NCBI GenBank assembly: GCA_034770075.1 | Contig: CM068385.1 | Location: 53,452,746 to 53,516,745 of the forward strand | Length of the DNA stretch: 64,000 bases | Direction of reading: 5' to 3' | From: Aralia elata | Taxonomy: Eukaryota; Streptophyta; Magnoliopsida; Apiales; Araliaceae | Shown: in pieces, positions 24,569 to 35,533 of the stretch | Numbering within the stretch: position 1 is the stretch's first letter | Layout of the letters: each line of letters begins with the position of its first letter | Made by a program: the position numbers and the translations under genes | Notes under the pieces: model-generated | Told to the model about the DNA's origin: nothing | The model's database searches: none | What the model saw: the letters and a program-made list of their open reading frames with translations, nothing else

Positions 24569-25723
24569 GGGAGTTTTTCTTTCCTTTTCCTTTTCTTTTA
24601 TTGTTTTATCCAATGAGGGCATTATCTGTTTCAAGTTTGGGGGAGTTCTTTTAGGTTTTTGTTTAGCATGTTTATTGGTTTTGTGCATCATATCTGTTAG
24701 TATGTTGGCATATTAGTATCTTGCATAGGTAGTTTGGTTGTGTTAGGTACATTTAGTTTGATTGTATGAATCCAATTGATTAGTTGGTATGATTTTGGCT
24801 CGGCCAATGATGAGATGGGTATTATTGTGTTAGCTTGGACAGTTTGAAAGTCGTTAGGGATATAATAATTTTGATCATGAGGGTAATGATGCCTGTCATA
24901 ACTTGAGTTTTTTGATTGCACGATTAAATTGATTAATTTGACTGCTGGGGTTCAAAGGGTTGCATAACTGATTTTTACATGAGAATTGGGTAAAACATTG
25001 ATAGGTGAATTAACAAGGAAGATTAAATTGGGTAAAAGCTGAGTTTGGGGGTTCTTTTAAGGCTAAAAAAAATGGAAAATAAATACAATAAATGTTGACT
25101 GGTTGGGTTCTGTGGCCTCTATCACTCGGGTAATTGGATTCTTAGGGGTGTCTTAACACCTAGTGCCCTAAAGCCGTCTGGCTTGGGAGCCACTGATTGA
25201 ACGCTCGCTACATGGGTGATTTTGAAACGCCTAAGAGAACTTGACATTGCACAGTTAAGCAGAAATACGAGATGGAGCGTAAAACGCACTCGTAGAAGAA
25301 TAAAGTTAGGCATAAGTCTTGTTAGAACCTTCATGCTCGGTATTTGCTTGATATTGGCTGGATTTGTTGTATTTGCTTGAATTAAAGTAAAAAGAGAGTA
25401 TTCTTGTTATAGAATTGGTTATTTGGCTTTATTTTGAACTTTGGTCAGTTAACGTGATTAATGAGCACACACGCACAATTTGGGTGATGATAGGTGTATA
25501 TTGTTTGATTGGTTGGGATTATTAGTTCCTTTTGATTGGATTTACTGTTTCAAGCTGTTTATTGATATCTCTGAGGCATTCAGTTAACATTCATATTGGC
25601 TATTGGTTGGATTCGTAGGCATGCTAGTTCTTAGGGCATTCATGGCATTGTGTTGCATTGTGTTAGTTATTGCATTCTATTTTGTTGCTTGGGAATAAGC
25701 AATAGTTCAAGTTTGGGAGAATT
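24569..25723 (+). other. Athila D 3' spacer and polypurine tract
   Basis: Non-coding, T-rich. It contains a second internal copy of CAAGTTTGGGGGAG (24632-24645) and the functional-position tract CAAGTTTGGGAGAA at 25708-25721, just before the 3' LTR. Confidence 0.75.
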
Positions 25724-27124
25724 TGATGAGTGGGTTTTATACCTACGAATCGGATACTAATATACGCGAATTATTGCTTAGTTCCATGGTTTTCAGTTAC
25801 TTTTCATGTATTTTGTGTGTTTTTGTAGGTTGCACATGTTGGGATTGCATTGGGCGAGAATTGGACGTTCGAGTGGATGAAGTTGCTGATGTAGCTGATG
25901 TTGCAGGATTTCATAGCAGCGCGGCCGCGCCCAAAATGAACTGGGTAGCAGCGCGGCCGCGTGTGATGTCAGAGTTAGAAAAAAAATTTGCTGCCAGAGT
26001 GGCACGGTCGCGCGCCTTGCAAGCTTAATCCAGGCGCGGCCGCGCCGGTTCGAGTGAGGGCAAAGTTGACTTTTTAGTTATTTTAATTGGATTTGATTTG
26101 ATCTTGGATTTGAAACGTTGTAATTAATTAGGGGTTTTATTAGTTATTATAAATAGGTGTTTTCTAGTTGGTAATTGATATCTATTATTAACAAACCCTA
26201 GTTTGGAGCAATTGGTGAAAACTTGAAGCAAGTTGATAGCAAAGAGAAAGCAAGTAGGAGCAGGACAGAGATTGAAGGATTGCTTACAGTGTTTCTTCTC
26301 TTTTCTCTCTATTCAAAACTTTTTGATGTTATTAAACTTGTGGATTATGAATTCTAGTTTATTTATGAACTAAATTTCTTTTAAGGCTATAATGGATCTT
26401 AATGTGTAGTTTTGAATAGCATGCTCTTTGAATATTATGATTAGCTATTTTTGGATTGTCTATTATGGTTTGTACTAAATTGTTTAATTATCTGGCCAAT
26501 AATTACCGAGATATTTTATATGAATTCGAGAGATGAAGTATAGATTCAGATCTGACCATAATAGCATGTGATTGTGTATTCTGCTGTCGATGGAATTCAT
26601 AATTTGTGATTAGGTTAGAGATATACTTATTCACCACATGTAATCAAAATAGGGAACTTGGGCTTTAAATCCTTTTTAATTGTAATTCACATAGAAATAT
26701 AGTGAGTTAGTTATCTAGGGTGATTAACTTGAATCTATCAATAGTGGATTTAAGTTAAGTTGTTTATGAAACGTTGAAAGATGATCATAAATAGTGATGA
26801 GTTCCTGGTTAACAATCCAGAATAACTAGCATAATCTAAAGGGGAGCATGCTGAGTAAAATAAAGCATTAAGTGAAGTTATAGTCTTAAGTCTTTAAAAA
26901 TCTGTTTTCAAACTAGCGTTAATAATTTAATTTAGAATTAATTAGTTAAATTCAAAACCTCAGAAATCATAAATCATTTGTTTACTAAAAATTGATTTGA
27001 TTTAAATTTGGAATTTGTCATTATAGAATCAATTCTTCTTTGTGGGACGATACTCTACTTTCACTTTATTACTTGTGGACTGCGTATACTTGCGTATTTT
27101 TGCTAGTATAGATTTTGACAAACA
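25724..27124 (+). repeat. Athila D 3' LTR
   Basis: 1401 bp, collinear with 15565-16964. Its GC cluster (25918-26046) has three intact GCGGCCGC sites (25921, 25953, 26036) against one in the 5' LTR. A TATA-like site is at 26148-26155. Confidence 0.95.
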
Positions 27125-27507
27125 TCTATGGAGATAGAATATGTAGACACCCAAATTTTGCACTTCCTATACTGACCATGACAGGAGGGCAAATTCGTCC
27201 ATTGGACCGGCCTGCGAGACGGAGGGTGGACATAAATGCGAACACTCAGAGCCACCACGACGACTTGCGATCAGGGCCGTCCGAAATGAGCATGCCCGAA
27301 TGATGTGGCACGTCTCCCAATGATTCCCGGACTACAAAATGCAGGCCTTTCAGCAGAAACCGATGATCCGACACGAGAAGTGTGGTGTGGCACGAAAATC
27401 GAGAAAATTAGCCCACCCAGCCGCGGATCAATCTGCGGCCAAAAGATTAAAATAATGGTAGTGCGCGAGACGGCTGAAGTGCGCGGCGGGCGCGGAGAAA
27501 CCGAGGC

Positions 27508-27618
27508 CAGCCGCGGATCTATCTGCGGCCAGCCGCGGATCTATCTGCGGCCAGCCGCGGATCTATCTGCGGCCAGCCGCGGATCTATCTGCGGCCAGCC
27601 GCGGATCTATCTGCGGCT
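27508..27618. repeat. 22-bp tandem repeat, five copies
   Basis: Five head-to-tail copies of a 22-bp unit, CCGCGGATCTATCTGCGGCC plus AG, with almost no variation; a single related unit (with CAATCT) stands about 90 bp upstream. Each unit holds CCGCGG and an inverted repeat CCGC..GCGG. The 106-codon ORF over it is a repeat artefact. Confidence 0.9.
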
Positions 27619-28826
27619 GCCCTAATCCAGCCTATTTCAGCTCAGTTTCTTCATTTCATCCAGGAGAGGGAGGAGAGAAAGAAAAGGAGGCGCGACAGCA
27701 GCTCGGGAAGGAGAGAAAAAATAGAAGAAAATGGAGAATAAAGAGAGAAAATAGTGAGGATTTGTACCCCTTTGGTGAGATTATATCACATATAAATTCT
27801 ACCAATTAATCTACAAAGTTTATAAGCATTGTGGTGTCATTTGCAAGGTGAAAATTCTTTGTTTTATAGCATTTTGTTATATCATTTTTGTTAAGCTTTT
27901 GTTGTTTGGATTCCACTAAATGTAATATTTCTTGTATATTATGGTGAATCCATGGATTGAGGATTATTAGTGAGGGTTCCAAATGGAACGAAATTCCTCC
28001 TAATGGTCCGATGATATCCATGTGATGATTTATTTTAAATTGCTATAATGATATATTGTGTCTAGGTTGTTTAGATTGGATATCGTGGTTGTTCAACAAT
28101 TTCGGATGTGAGCCTAGGAACGCGACCCCGTGGTCCGAATCCGATGATGGACATTTTTGGGTGTATGTAAGAGGGTCGATATTCCCTTCATTGTAAATAT
28201 GTAGTTCTCGGGCCTTAAAACGACGCCAAGGCGAGAATCGGGTTTAAGGCCCCGTAATATTGAAGTATGTGATTGTGGGCGTTGGGGTTATTTGGATGGC
28301 TTACATGCCCATGAATAGCCCCAATGCATTTTAATGCTTGATTTGATTTACGACCTAAAATTGATTTCAAAACTAAAATAATGAAGACTTTCATAAAATC
28401 AATCAAACTAGGATATTAGCATCACGAGGCTAAAATTTGGGGATGCTAATGAATGTCGATTCCTATTTGACAAGAAGGCTAAAGAAAATCGTTTTCCAAA
28501 ACATCACACGGAATGATTTTATAAATAATTGACGTTTTATTAAACCGTTGTGCATAGGGTTAAAGAGATCTTAGAAATTGCCCATCATTTTATGAAAGCA
28601 ACGTATAGATCTCGATTCCTATTTTGACGAAGGTTTAAAACTCTTGTTTTGTCAAAACGACACCTAACGAAAATCTCATAGTTTTGACAATTAAAATCAA
28701 ACCTTTCTCATAAAGCTTTCTCGTGTATGCCGAAAAGACATTCCGAAGCATTCTGAAATTAAAACACGATTTTCCCTAAAATCCAAATGATTCTTTCATA
28801 CAAACTCACCACAACATTCACATAAG

Positions 28827-28864
28827 CACACACACACACACTCGCGCGCGCACACACACACACA
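28827..28864. repeat. (CA)n(CG)n(CA)n microsatellite
   Basis: About 38 bp of CA repeat interrupted by CTCGCGCGCG, inside solo LTR E. Confidence 0.9.
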
Positions 28865-29234
28865 TTTCATGAATTAAAGGATAGGAAAAGCATCAAGATT
28901 GCGGTAACTGTGTTTCACGGAAGTCGAGGGGTGCCTAACACCTTCCCCTCACTTAAGCAAGCCCCCGAACTCTATGAATCTCGATTCGCAGATCAATTAA
29001 TTCGGAGTCACATATGAGCCAGCGATTTACAAAAAATGAAACTCGGATGAGTTGGTACATCCATTTCAAATATACCAACTGGCGACTCTGGTTAATTGGC
29101 TCATCATAAAAACGATACTTCAAAACCCCGTCGACATTCAAGCCGACCTTTTCCAAAAAATCATCTAATCAAAAGGCTAAAATTGGAAAAGACCAAATAT
29201 CGCATAAGCGGATAAAACCGGCGTCGACAGAATA

Positions 29235-29949
29235 AATTAAATAGCTTAATATTTATTATTTAATATTTTGAAAATATTAAATATAAATTAATAAGAGGAG
29301 TCTTATTATTATTATTACTATTACTATTATTTAATTCCTAATAGGGATTGAGAATTAATTAATAAAACTATTATTTATTTCCTAATAGTGATTGGGAATT
29401 AATTAATAGAAGTACTCTCACACGAATTCCTAATTGGATTAGGAGCATAATTAATTAAAGAGTTTAATTAGAATATAAACCCTAATCCTAAATAGTTTAG
29501 GGAAGGGTTATTCCTACATCTATAAATAAGAAGAGTCTTATCATAGATTAGGGTTACACACTCTTGCATTAGATTGTGGAGAGTACTTGTAATTTCTATA
29601 GAGATAGAAACTAGGGTTTTGCCAAACACCTAACTTCTTGAATACTTGTTCTTCCTTGGTCGATCACCTCTAGAGGCCAAACACCTGGGTGGCTAATGTT
29701 GATCAAAGGAAGGAATCACACCGTTGAATTCGAGGAGAACACGAAGGACTAGGAGTTGAACTTGTACCCGAGGAAGCTTTGTTCTACGAGGGTATAATTC
29801 TTATTCTTTCTCTTTCGTTTATATCGTTAATTGAGCACATTGATCGATCATGGTGATGGTTTGTATAAAAATTTTAAAATCCGTTTTATCGCGCTTCCGT
29901 ACTATTTATGTAATTTGATTGCATGTTCGCGCTATATTCAAACCTAACA
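29235..29949 (+). repeat. Copia C 5' LTR, last segment
   Basis: Collinear with 36680-37395 to the end CCTAACA. It includes a TATA-like TATAAATA at 29521-29528 (36965-36972 in the 3' LTR). Confidence 0.92.
29521..29528 (+). promoter_or_regulatory. Putative TATA box, Copia LTR
   Basis: TATAAATA in the context CATCTATAAATAAGAAG, conserved in both LTRs. Transcription would start in the last 400 bp of the LTR. Confidence 0.5.
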
Positions 29950-29950
29950 G

Positions 29951-29962
29951 TGGTATCAGAGC
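29951..29962 (+). other. Primer-binding site of Copia C
   Basis: TGGTATCAGAGC, one base after the LTR; the standard initiator tRNA-Met primer match of plant Copia elements. Confidence 0.9.
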
Positions 29963-30065
29963 CTAATCATTTGCTAATTATCAATCTTGATGATTCCATG
30001 TATGAATTGATATGCGATACGATCGGAATTTGGGCTGAAGAAATTTTTTTCTGAATCTGCGTCGC

Positions 30066-30153
30066 GGCGCGGCCGCACCGCTTCCAGTTCATTCTGGAGC
30101 GCGGCCGCACCCTAACCCAGAAAACATTTCTGGGGGTGCAGCGCGGCCGCGCC
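30066..30153. repeat. GCGGCCGC palindromes in Copia leader
   Basis: GGCGCGGCCGCACC, AGCGCGGCCGCACC and AGCGCGGCCGCGCC at 30066, 30098 and 30140, spaced 32 and 42 bp, each with an intact GCGGCCGC. The flanking sequence does not match the flanks of the Athila copies. Confidence 0.85.
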
Positions 30154-31102
30154 GGTGTGCAGACTTTGAAATTTTTTTGTTTTTCTCAATTAACATAAAT
30201 AGTTTATTTAATTGATAAAAGTTTAAAATAAAAGAGTTTATTTTATCTGGAATAAGATTTCAAATTACTAAAAATTAAAGGAGTTTAATTTGGATTTGGT
30301 TTTTGATTAAAATAAAAGAGTTTATTTTGTTTCAAAACTAAATATTAGCAAAACTTTTGCCCATTAATTGATATCAATGCAAATATGGAATGGTTTTATT
30401 ATTCATGAGATGAATGTTATTTATTGATACATATAGAGATATGTATGATAATAAATAGGGGTTGATTATGGACTATTGACCAATGTGTGATTGGATTTAT
30501 TTTAGTGGATGCTTGAATGAATGGGTTTTATAAATGGGGTCTGCGTACCTCGTCTTTTCTAATTTTTCTTAATGTAAATTCTATCTTCCTCCTATGTACT
30601 TCCCCTTGACTGCTGATCAAGGTTTCTATTTATTTGAAATAGTTTATGTAATAGGACTAGTTAGAATTATTTTGAAGAATTGGAGACAAAGGAGCAAGGA
30701 GCGCTTGAAGACCCGTTTGTAATGGAGCTTGGGTTTAAATGTAATAGTTATATTTAAATTTAATTCTTGCACCCTAAGTTTGACCTTTTGGTTCACTTGG
30801 TGGCTCTAGTGAACCAAACTAGAATAAAAGTCCATAATCAATCCGGGTAAAATATAGTATTCTATATGTGCATGTTTACTATATATATATATTATATATT
30901 ATACAACATGCTTCGCATGTTAAATAATATGACGCATATTTTATATATATATGTGCATGCGCGCTAAACAAGATGAGACTAATAATAACAAACCCCTCAA
31001 AGTAATATATTAAGTCCTAAGCGTTCAAAGATATTTGGAATATCGAACGTCGCCTTCTAGAATGGTAAAATAATAGAGTATTAAATATTTAATATGAGTT
31101 TG

Positions 31103-31392
31103 TTGTGTCACCACAAGGCAAGTATTAAATATTTAAGATGTTGCTTTATCACATTTGATGCTTATAAATAGACTGAACGATGCTGTTTTGTTGTGTCACC
31201 ACAAGGACAGTGTTTTTCTTTCGAATATATGGAAGTGCTAGGTTGGACTTAACTTGGATAATTTTGATTCGGATGTGTCACCACTTGATCAAAATAATCT
31301 AAGAGGCAAAATACAAGGAGTTACATAGTGATGTAATTGACAATAGTTGTCTACCTATTTATTTATATATCGTTTGGTGTGTCAGCACAAGG
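31103..31392. repeat. Four dispersed TTGTGTCACCACAAGG hairpin motifs
   Basis: Exact TTGTGTCACCACAAGG at 31103-31118 and 31191-31206; partial GTGTCACCAC at 31275-31284 and GGTGTGTCAGCACAAGG near 31376-31392. The exact copies form a short stem (TTGTG/CACAA). They sit 80-100 bp apart just upstream of gag. Confidence 0.7.
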
Positions 31393-31589
31393 CTATATAC
31401 ATTTGAAATGGGATCCTTAATCTCACTAGCAAATCTTTAATTAGAATTGCCGAACTATATAATGAGGGTAATATAGTTTGATGAAAATAGTGGGAGATAC
31501 CAATTTAAAATAAATACCTAATTTATTTTTGTAATTAATAAATTGAATGTATGCTAAAATGTTGTCTATTTCACATGCAGAATTTAAAA

Positions 31590-32432
31590 ATGTCAAACTC
31601 ACTATCACTGCGTAGCATACTTGATGCTAACAAACTGACCGGACCGAATTACACGGACTGATCAAGGAATCTGAGAATTGTTCTCACTACTGAAAAGATT
31701 TCTTATGTCCTAAATTCGCCAGTCCCTGCAAGTGTTGCAGAAACAGCCTCTGAGGAAGAGATTGCTACTTTCAGAAAGTGGCAAGATGATGCAATCTTGG
31801 TTCAATGCATCATGCTCGCATCCATGAGTAACGAGCTTCAGCGTCAGCATGAAACTATGGATGCTCCTACTATATTGTTGCATCTCAAAGAGTTGTATGG
31901 TGAGCAAAGTAGGACTGCTAGATATTAGATATCTAAGGAGCTCTTCCGATCTCGTATGACCGAGGGCACTGCTGTTGAGACTCATGTCCTTAAGATGATC
32001 AATCTGATTGAACAGCTTGGACAGCTTGGGTTCGTGATGGATGGGGAGTTAAGTCAAGATTTGATCTTGCAGTCACTCCCGGACACCTTCTCACAATTTG
32101 TTGTGAAGTTTCACATGAACAAATTGGACGTCAGCTTGCCTGAGTTACTTAACATGTTGAAAACTGTTGAAGGTCACTTCTCATCCAATAAGAACCAAGT
32201 CTTACTAGTGGATGATTCTTCCAAGAAAAGGAAGAGGCCCAAGGTATCTTCTGAAAAGAAGAAAAACAAGAAGGCTAAGGGCAAGGCGAAGAGGAAGGAT
32301 AAAAAGAAACCTGATCCAGATAGCAAAGGAATTTGCTACCATTGCAATAAGCCGGGACACTAGAAGAGGAACTGCAAGGAGTATCTTGCGGACCAAAAGA
32401 GGCTTGGAGAAGCTTCGACTTCCGATCTAGGT
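31590..32432 (+). pseudogene. gag: Copia C gag, broken
   Basis: From ATG 31590. The N-terminal region (SILDANKLTGPNY, then LRIVLTTEKISYVLNSP) and middle (QLGQLGFVMDGELSQDLILQSLPDTFSQF) are the UBN2-type gag common in plant Copia. A lysine-rich segment leads to a zinc knuckle CYHCNKPGH-KRNC (32334-32375). In-frame stops: TGA 31659, TAG 31926, TAG 32361; the last lies in the knuckle. Two of the three fall where the family usually has tryptophan. Frame is otherwise kept into pol, as in single-ORF Copia elements. Confidence 0.88.
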
Positions 32433-33833
32433 TTGTTCATGATTGAAATTAATTTTTCTGAAAGTCAAAATTCTACTTGGGTATTGGATACCGGCTGTAG
32501 TTCTCACATATGTAATAATGTGCAGGGACTAAGCAGAAGTAGAAAGCTGGACAAGGATGAAGTCGTCCTACGAGTGGGAAATGGAGCAAAGGTTGCTGCA
32601 TTAGCTGTAGGGACTTATCGTTTAGCACTGCCTTCGGGCAAGTTCATTTGTTTAAATAATTGTTATTATGTTCCGACACTCATTAGAAACATTATTTCAA
32701 TTTCTGTATTGGATATGGATGGTTTTGATATTATAATAAAGAACAACAGTTGTTCTATTTATAATAAAAATGTTTTATATGGTGTTGGGAACTTACTGAA
32801 TGGACTGTACATACTTGACTTGCATGAAAATATACTTCAAATTGAACAAACTAAGAAAAGAAAAAGAGATGATGTTAATTATACCTTTATGTGGCACTGT
32901 AGACTTGGTCATATCAATGAAACAAGATTATCCAAGTTGCATAAAGATGGGCTTTTAGAGCTATCTGATTACGAATCATATCCAACTTGTGAATCTTGTC
33001 TCATGGGTAAAATGACTAAATCTCCTTTTACTGGAAAAGGAGAAAGAGTTACAGAGTTGTTAGCATTGGTACATACAGACGTATGTGGACCTATGACAAT
33101 GAATGCACGAGGAGGGTATTCTTATTTTATTACTTTCACTGATGATCATTCTAGATTTGGATACGTGTATTTAATGAAATACAAATCTGAATCGTTTGAA
33201 AAGTTCAAAGAATTCAGAAGTGAAGTAGAGAAACAAACTGGTAAGAGTATTAAGATTCTTCGATCGGATCGAGGAGGGGAATACTTAACCAATGAGTTTC
33301 TCAATTGTCTCAAAGAAAATGGTATAATCTCACAATGGACTCCACCAGGGACGCCAAAGTTGAATGGTATATCTAAAAGGAGAAATCGAACATTGTTGGA
33401 CATGGTTCGTTCCATGATGAGTTTTACCGACCTTCCAGTATCCTTCTGGGGTGCCCTAGAATCGGCTGCATACCTACTTAACAAGGTACCTACCAAATCC
33501 GTCCCAAAGACCCCATATGAGATATGGACAGGGAGGAAACCAAATCTTAAGCATGTTAAGACTTGGGGTTATCCAGCTTATGTCAAAAGGTTTGAGCAAG
33601 ATAAGTTGAAGACTAGATTCGACAAGTGTAGATTTGTGGGATACCCTAAAGAAACATCAGGGTATTATTTCTATCACCCGACTGATCAAAAGGTGTTTGT
33701 TGCGAAACACGCTGCCTTCATGGAAAAGGAGTTTATCCTTGAAGGGGTCAGTGGGAGTAAGATATATCTTGAAGAAGTTCAAGAACCACAAATTACTACG
33801 GATCAAAGTCAGGTACCTGACCAAGTAGAATAA
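32433..33833 (+). pseudogene. pol: Copia C pol: protease and integrase
   Basis: Protease motif DTG at 32487-32495 (WVLDTGCSSHI). A GAG-pre-integrase zinc domain (MWHCRLGHINETRL...CESCLMGK) follows, then the integrase core with D at 33078 (HTDVCGPM) and D at 33267 (SDRGGEY). At the third catalytic position, 35 residues on, codon 33375-33377 is AAA (Lys) instead of Glu, in NGISKRRNRTLLDM. A TAA at 33831 then cuts the frame before RT. This copy could not supply active integrase. Confidence 0.92.
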
Positions 33834-35519
33834 CCTACTGTACCACTATCTATTCGTAAATCTGGAAGAGTACCGAAGATACCTGATAGGTATGGATTCA
33901 TCATAGAGGATGATGATGAGGTACGCATCATAGATGATGATGATCCATTGACTTACGAAGAGGCTATGAGTAGTGAAGACTCAGAGAAATGGCAAGAAGC
34001 CATGAAATCCGAGATGGACTCCATGTATGAAAACCAAGTATGGACTTTGGTTTCACCACCTGAGGGCATTAAGCCTATTGGGTGTAAATGGGTCTTTAAG
34101 AGAAAGACTGGAGCAGATGGCAAGGTAGAGACCTATAAGGCCCGACTGGTTGCAAAAGGTTTCAAACAAAGACAAGGAGTTGACTATGATGAAACCTTCT
34201 CACTAGTAGCTATGCTCAAGTCCATTCGGATTTTACTTGCAATTACAGCTTATTATGACTACGAGATCTGGCAAATGGATGTGAAAACGGCCTTCCTCAA
34301 TGGAGAGCTTGAGGAGAATGTATATATGATACAGCCAGAGGGTTTTGTTTCAACTATTGGAACAAACCAAGTCTGTAAGCTACAACGATTCATTTATGGA
34401 TTGAAGCAAGCTTCTCGAAGATGGAACATCCGTTTTGATGAGATAATCAAAAGGTTTGATTTTATCAAAAATGAGGATGAACCATGTGTGTACAAGAAGG
34501 TTAGTGGGAGCGCTGTTTCATTCCTTGTATTATATGTTGATGACATATTACTGATAGGGAATGATGTTCCTATGCTACAGTCGATCAAAATTTGGTTATC
34601 TAAACACTTCTCCATGAAGGACTTGGGTGAGGCATCCTATATTTTGGGGATAAAGATCTATAGAGATAGATCTAAAAGGATGTTTGGCTTGACCCAAGGG
34701 AAGTACATTGACTCGATGCTAAAGAGGTTTAGCATGGAAGATTCCAACAGAGGTCTCATGCTGATGAGCCATGGAATACATCTCTCCAAGAAACAGGCCC
34801 CAAAGACACCTGAGGAGAGAAACCGAATGAGTAAGATTCCTTATGCTTCAGCAATAGGATCTATCATGTACGGTATGATATGTACTAGACCAGATGTCGC
34901 TCATGCACTTAGTGTAACAAACAGATATCAGTCGACTCTAGGAGAAGAGCACTGGAAGGCAGTGAAAAATATCCTAAAGTACTTGAGAAGAACTAAGGAT
35001 GTATTTCTTGTCTACGGTGGGTCTAAATTAAAACTAGAGGGCTATACAGACTCAAGTTTTCAAACGGACCAAGATGACTATAAATCCGTTTCAGGGTATG
35101 TGTTTACCTTAAACGGTGGCGCAGTGAGCTGGAAAAGTTCCAAGCAGCAAACAGTTGCTGATTCAGTGACAAAGGCAGAGTACATAGCTGCAAGTGAAGC
35201 TGCAAAGGAAGCTGTTTGGATGAAGAAGTTCATAACTGAACTTGGAGTGGTTCCTAGCATTATAGGAGTTGTACCTTTATTCTGTGACAACACCGGAGCT
35301 ATTGCGCAGGCTAAGGAACCCAGGTCTCATCAGAAATCCAAACACGTGTTGCGGCAGTTTCATTTGATTAGAGAAATCATTGGAAGAGAAGATGTCACCC
35401 TGGAGCGTGTGGACTCTCAAGACAACATTGCAGATCCATTTACTAAAGCTTTAACACAACAGCAGTTTGATCGTCACTTAGAGAAGATGGGTATTAGATA
35501 CCATGGCGATTGGCTTTAG
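33834..35519 (+). pseudogene. pol: Copia C pol: reverse transcriptase and RNase H
   Basis: In frame with the preceding part; open from 33834 to the stop at 35517. RT motifs: WVFKRKTGADGKVETYKARLVAKGF, MDVKTAFLNGELEENVYM and YVDD at 34533-34544. RNase H: GYTDSSFQTD, then VSWKSSKQQTVADSVTKAEYIA, and the conserved C-terminal ADPFTKAL. The frame lacks an ATG until 33948, where it continues the polyprotein. TNT1-94-like Copia; I do not assign a lineage. Confidence 0.92.
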
Positions 35520-35521
35520 TG

Positions 35522-35533
35522 CAAGTGGGAGAT
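35522..35533 (+). other. Polypurine tract of Copia C
   Basis: CAAGTGGGAGAT directly before the 3' LTR start TGAAAG. Confidence 0.8.

Larger units (their letters stand above)
15565..27124 (+). mobile_element. Athila-type Ty3/Gypsy element D, full length
   Basis: An 11,560-bp element with 1400-bp LTRs (15565-16964 and 25724-27124), TSD TCTAT (15560-15564 and 27125-27129), a tRNA-Asp-type primer site, gag-pol, and a third ORF between pol and the 3' LTR. The pol order protease, RT, RNase H, integrase is Ty3/Gypsy; the DLGAS protease and the downstream ORF3 are typical of Athila. LTRs differ at about two dozen positions by eye. gag-pol is broken by five stops and at least three frameshifts, but ORF3 is open. 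Confidence 0.95.
27142..29229 (+). mobile_element. Solo LTR E in the Copia 5' LTR
   Basis: TGTAGACACCC...GCGTCGACA, 2088 bp, TSD GAATA (27137-27141 and 29230-29234). Removing it restores the Copia LTR sequence seen at 36660-36690. The phrase GTGCCTAACACCTTCCCCTC (28931-28950) near the 3' end is, from memory, common in long Gypsy LTRs (Tat/Ogre type); that assignment is tentative. No internal region or coding capacity. Contains a 22-bp tandem repeat and a CA/CG microsatellite. Confidence 0.85.
29963..31589 (+). other. Copia C leader with GC palindromes and hairpins
   Basis: 1.6-kb untranslated leader. It has three GCGGCCGC palindromes (30069, 30101, 30143), the same motif as in Athila D. A perfect 11-bp inverted repeat TTTGGTTCACT / AGTGAACCAAA (30787-30797, 30808-30818) encloses a 10-nt loop. 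Four copies of a TTGTGTCACCACAAGG-like motif lie at 31103, 31191, 31273 and 31377. AT microsatellites occur near 30880 and 30940. No ORF of note. Confidence 0.7.

Noticed and set aside
27508..27618. Possible CRISPR-like array
   Set aside because: Units are head-to-tail 22-bp repeats with no spacers, inside a plant solo LTR.
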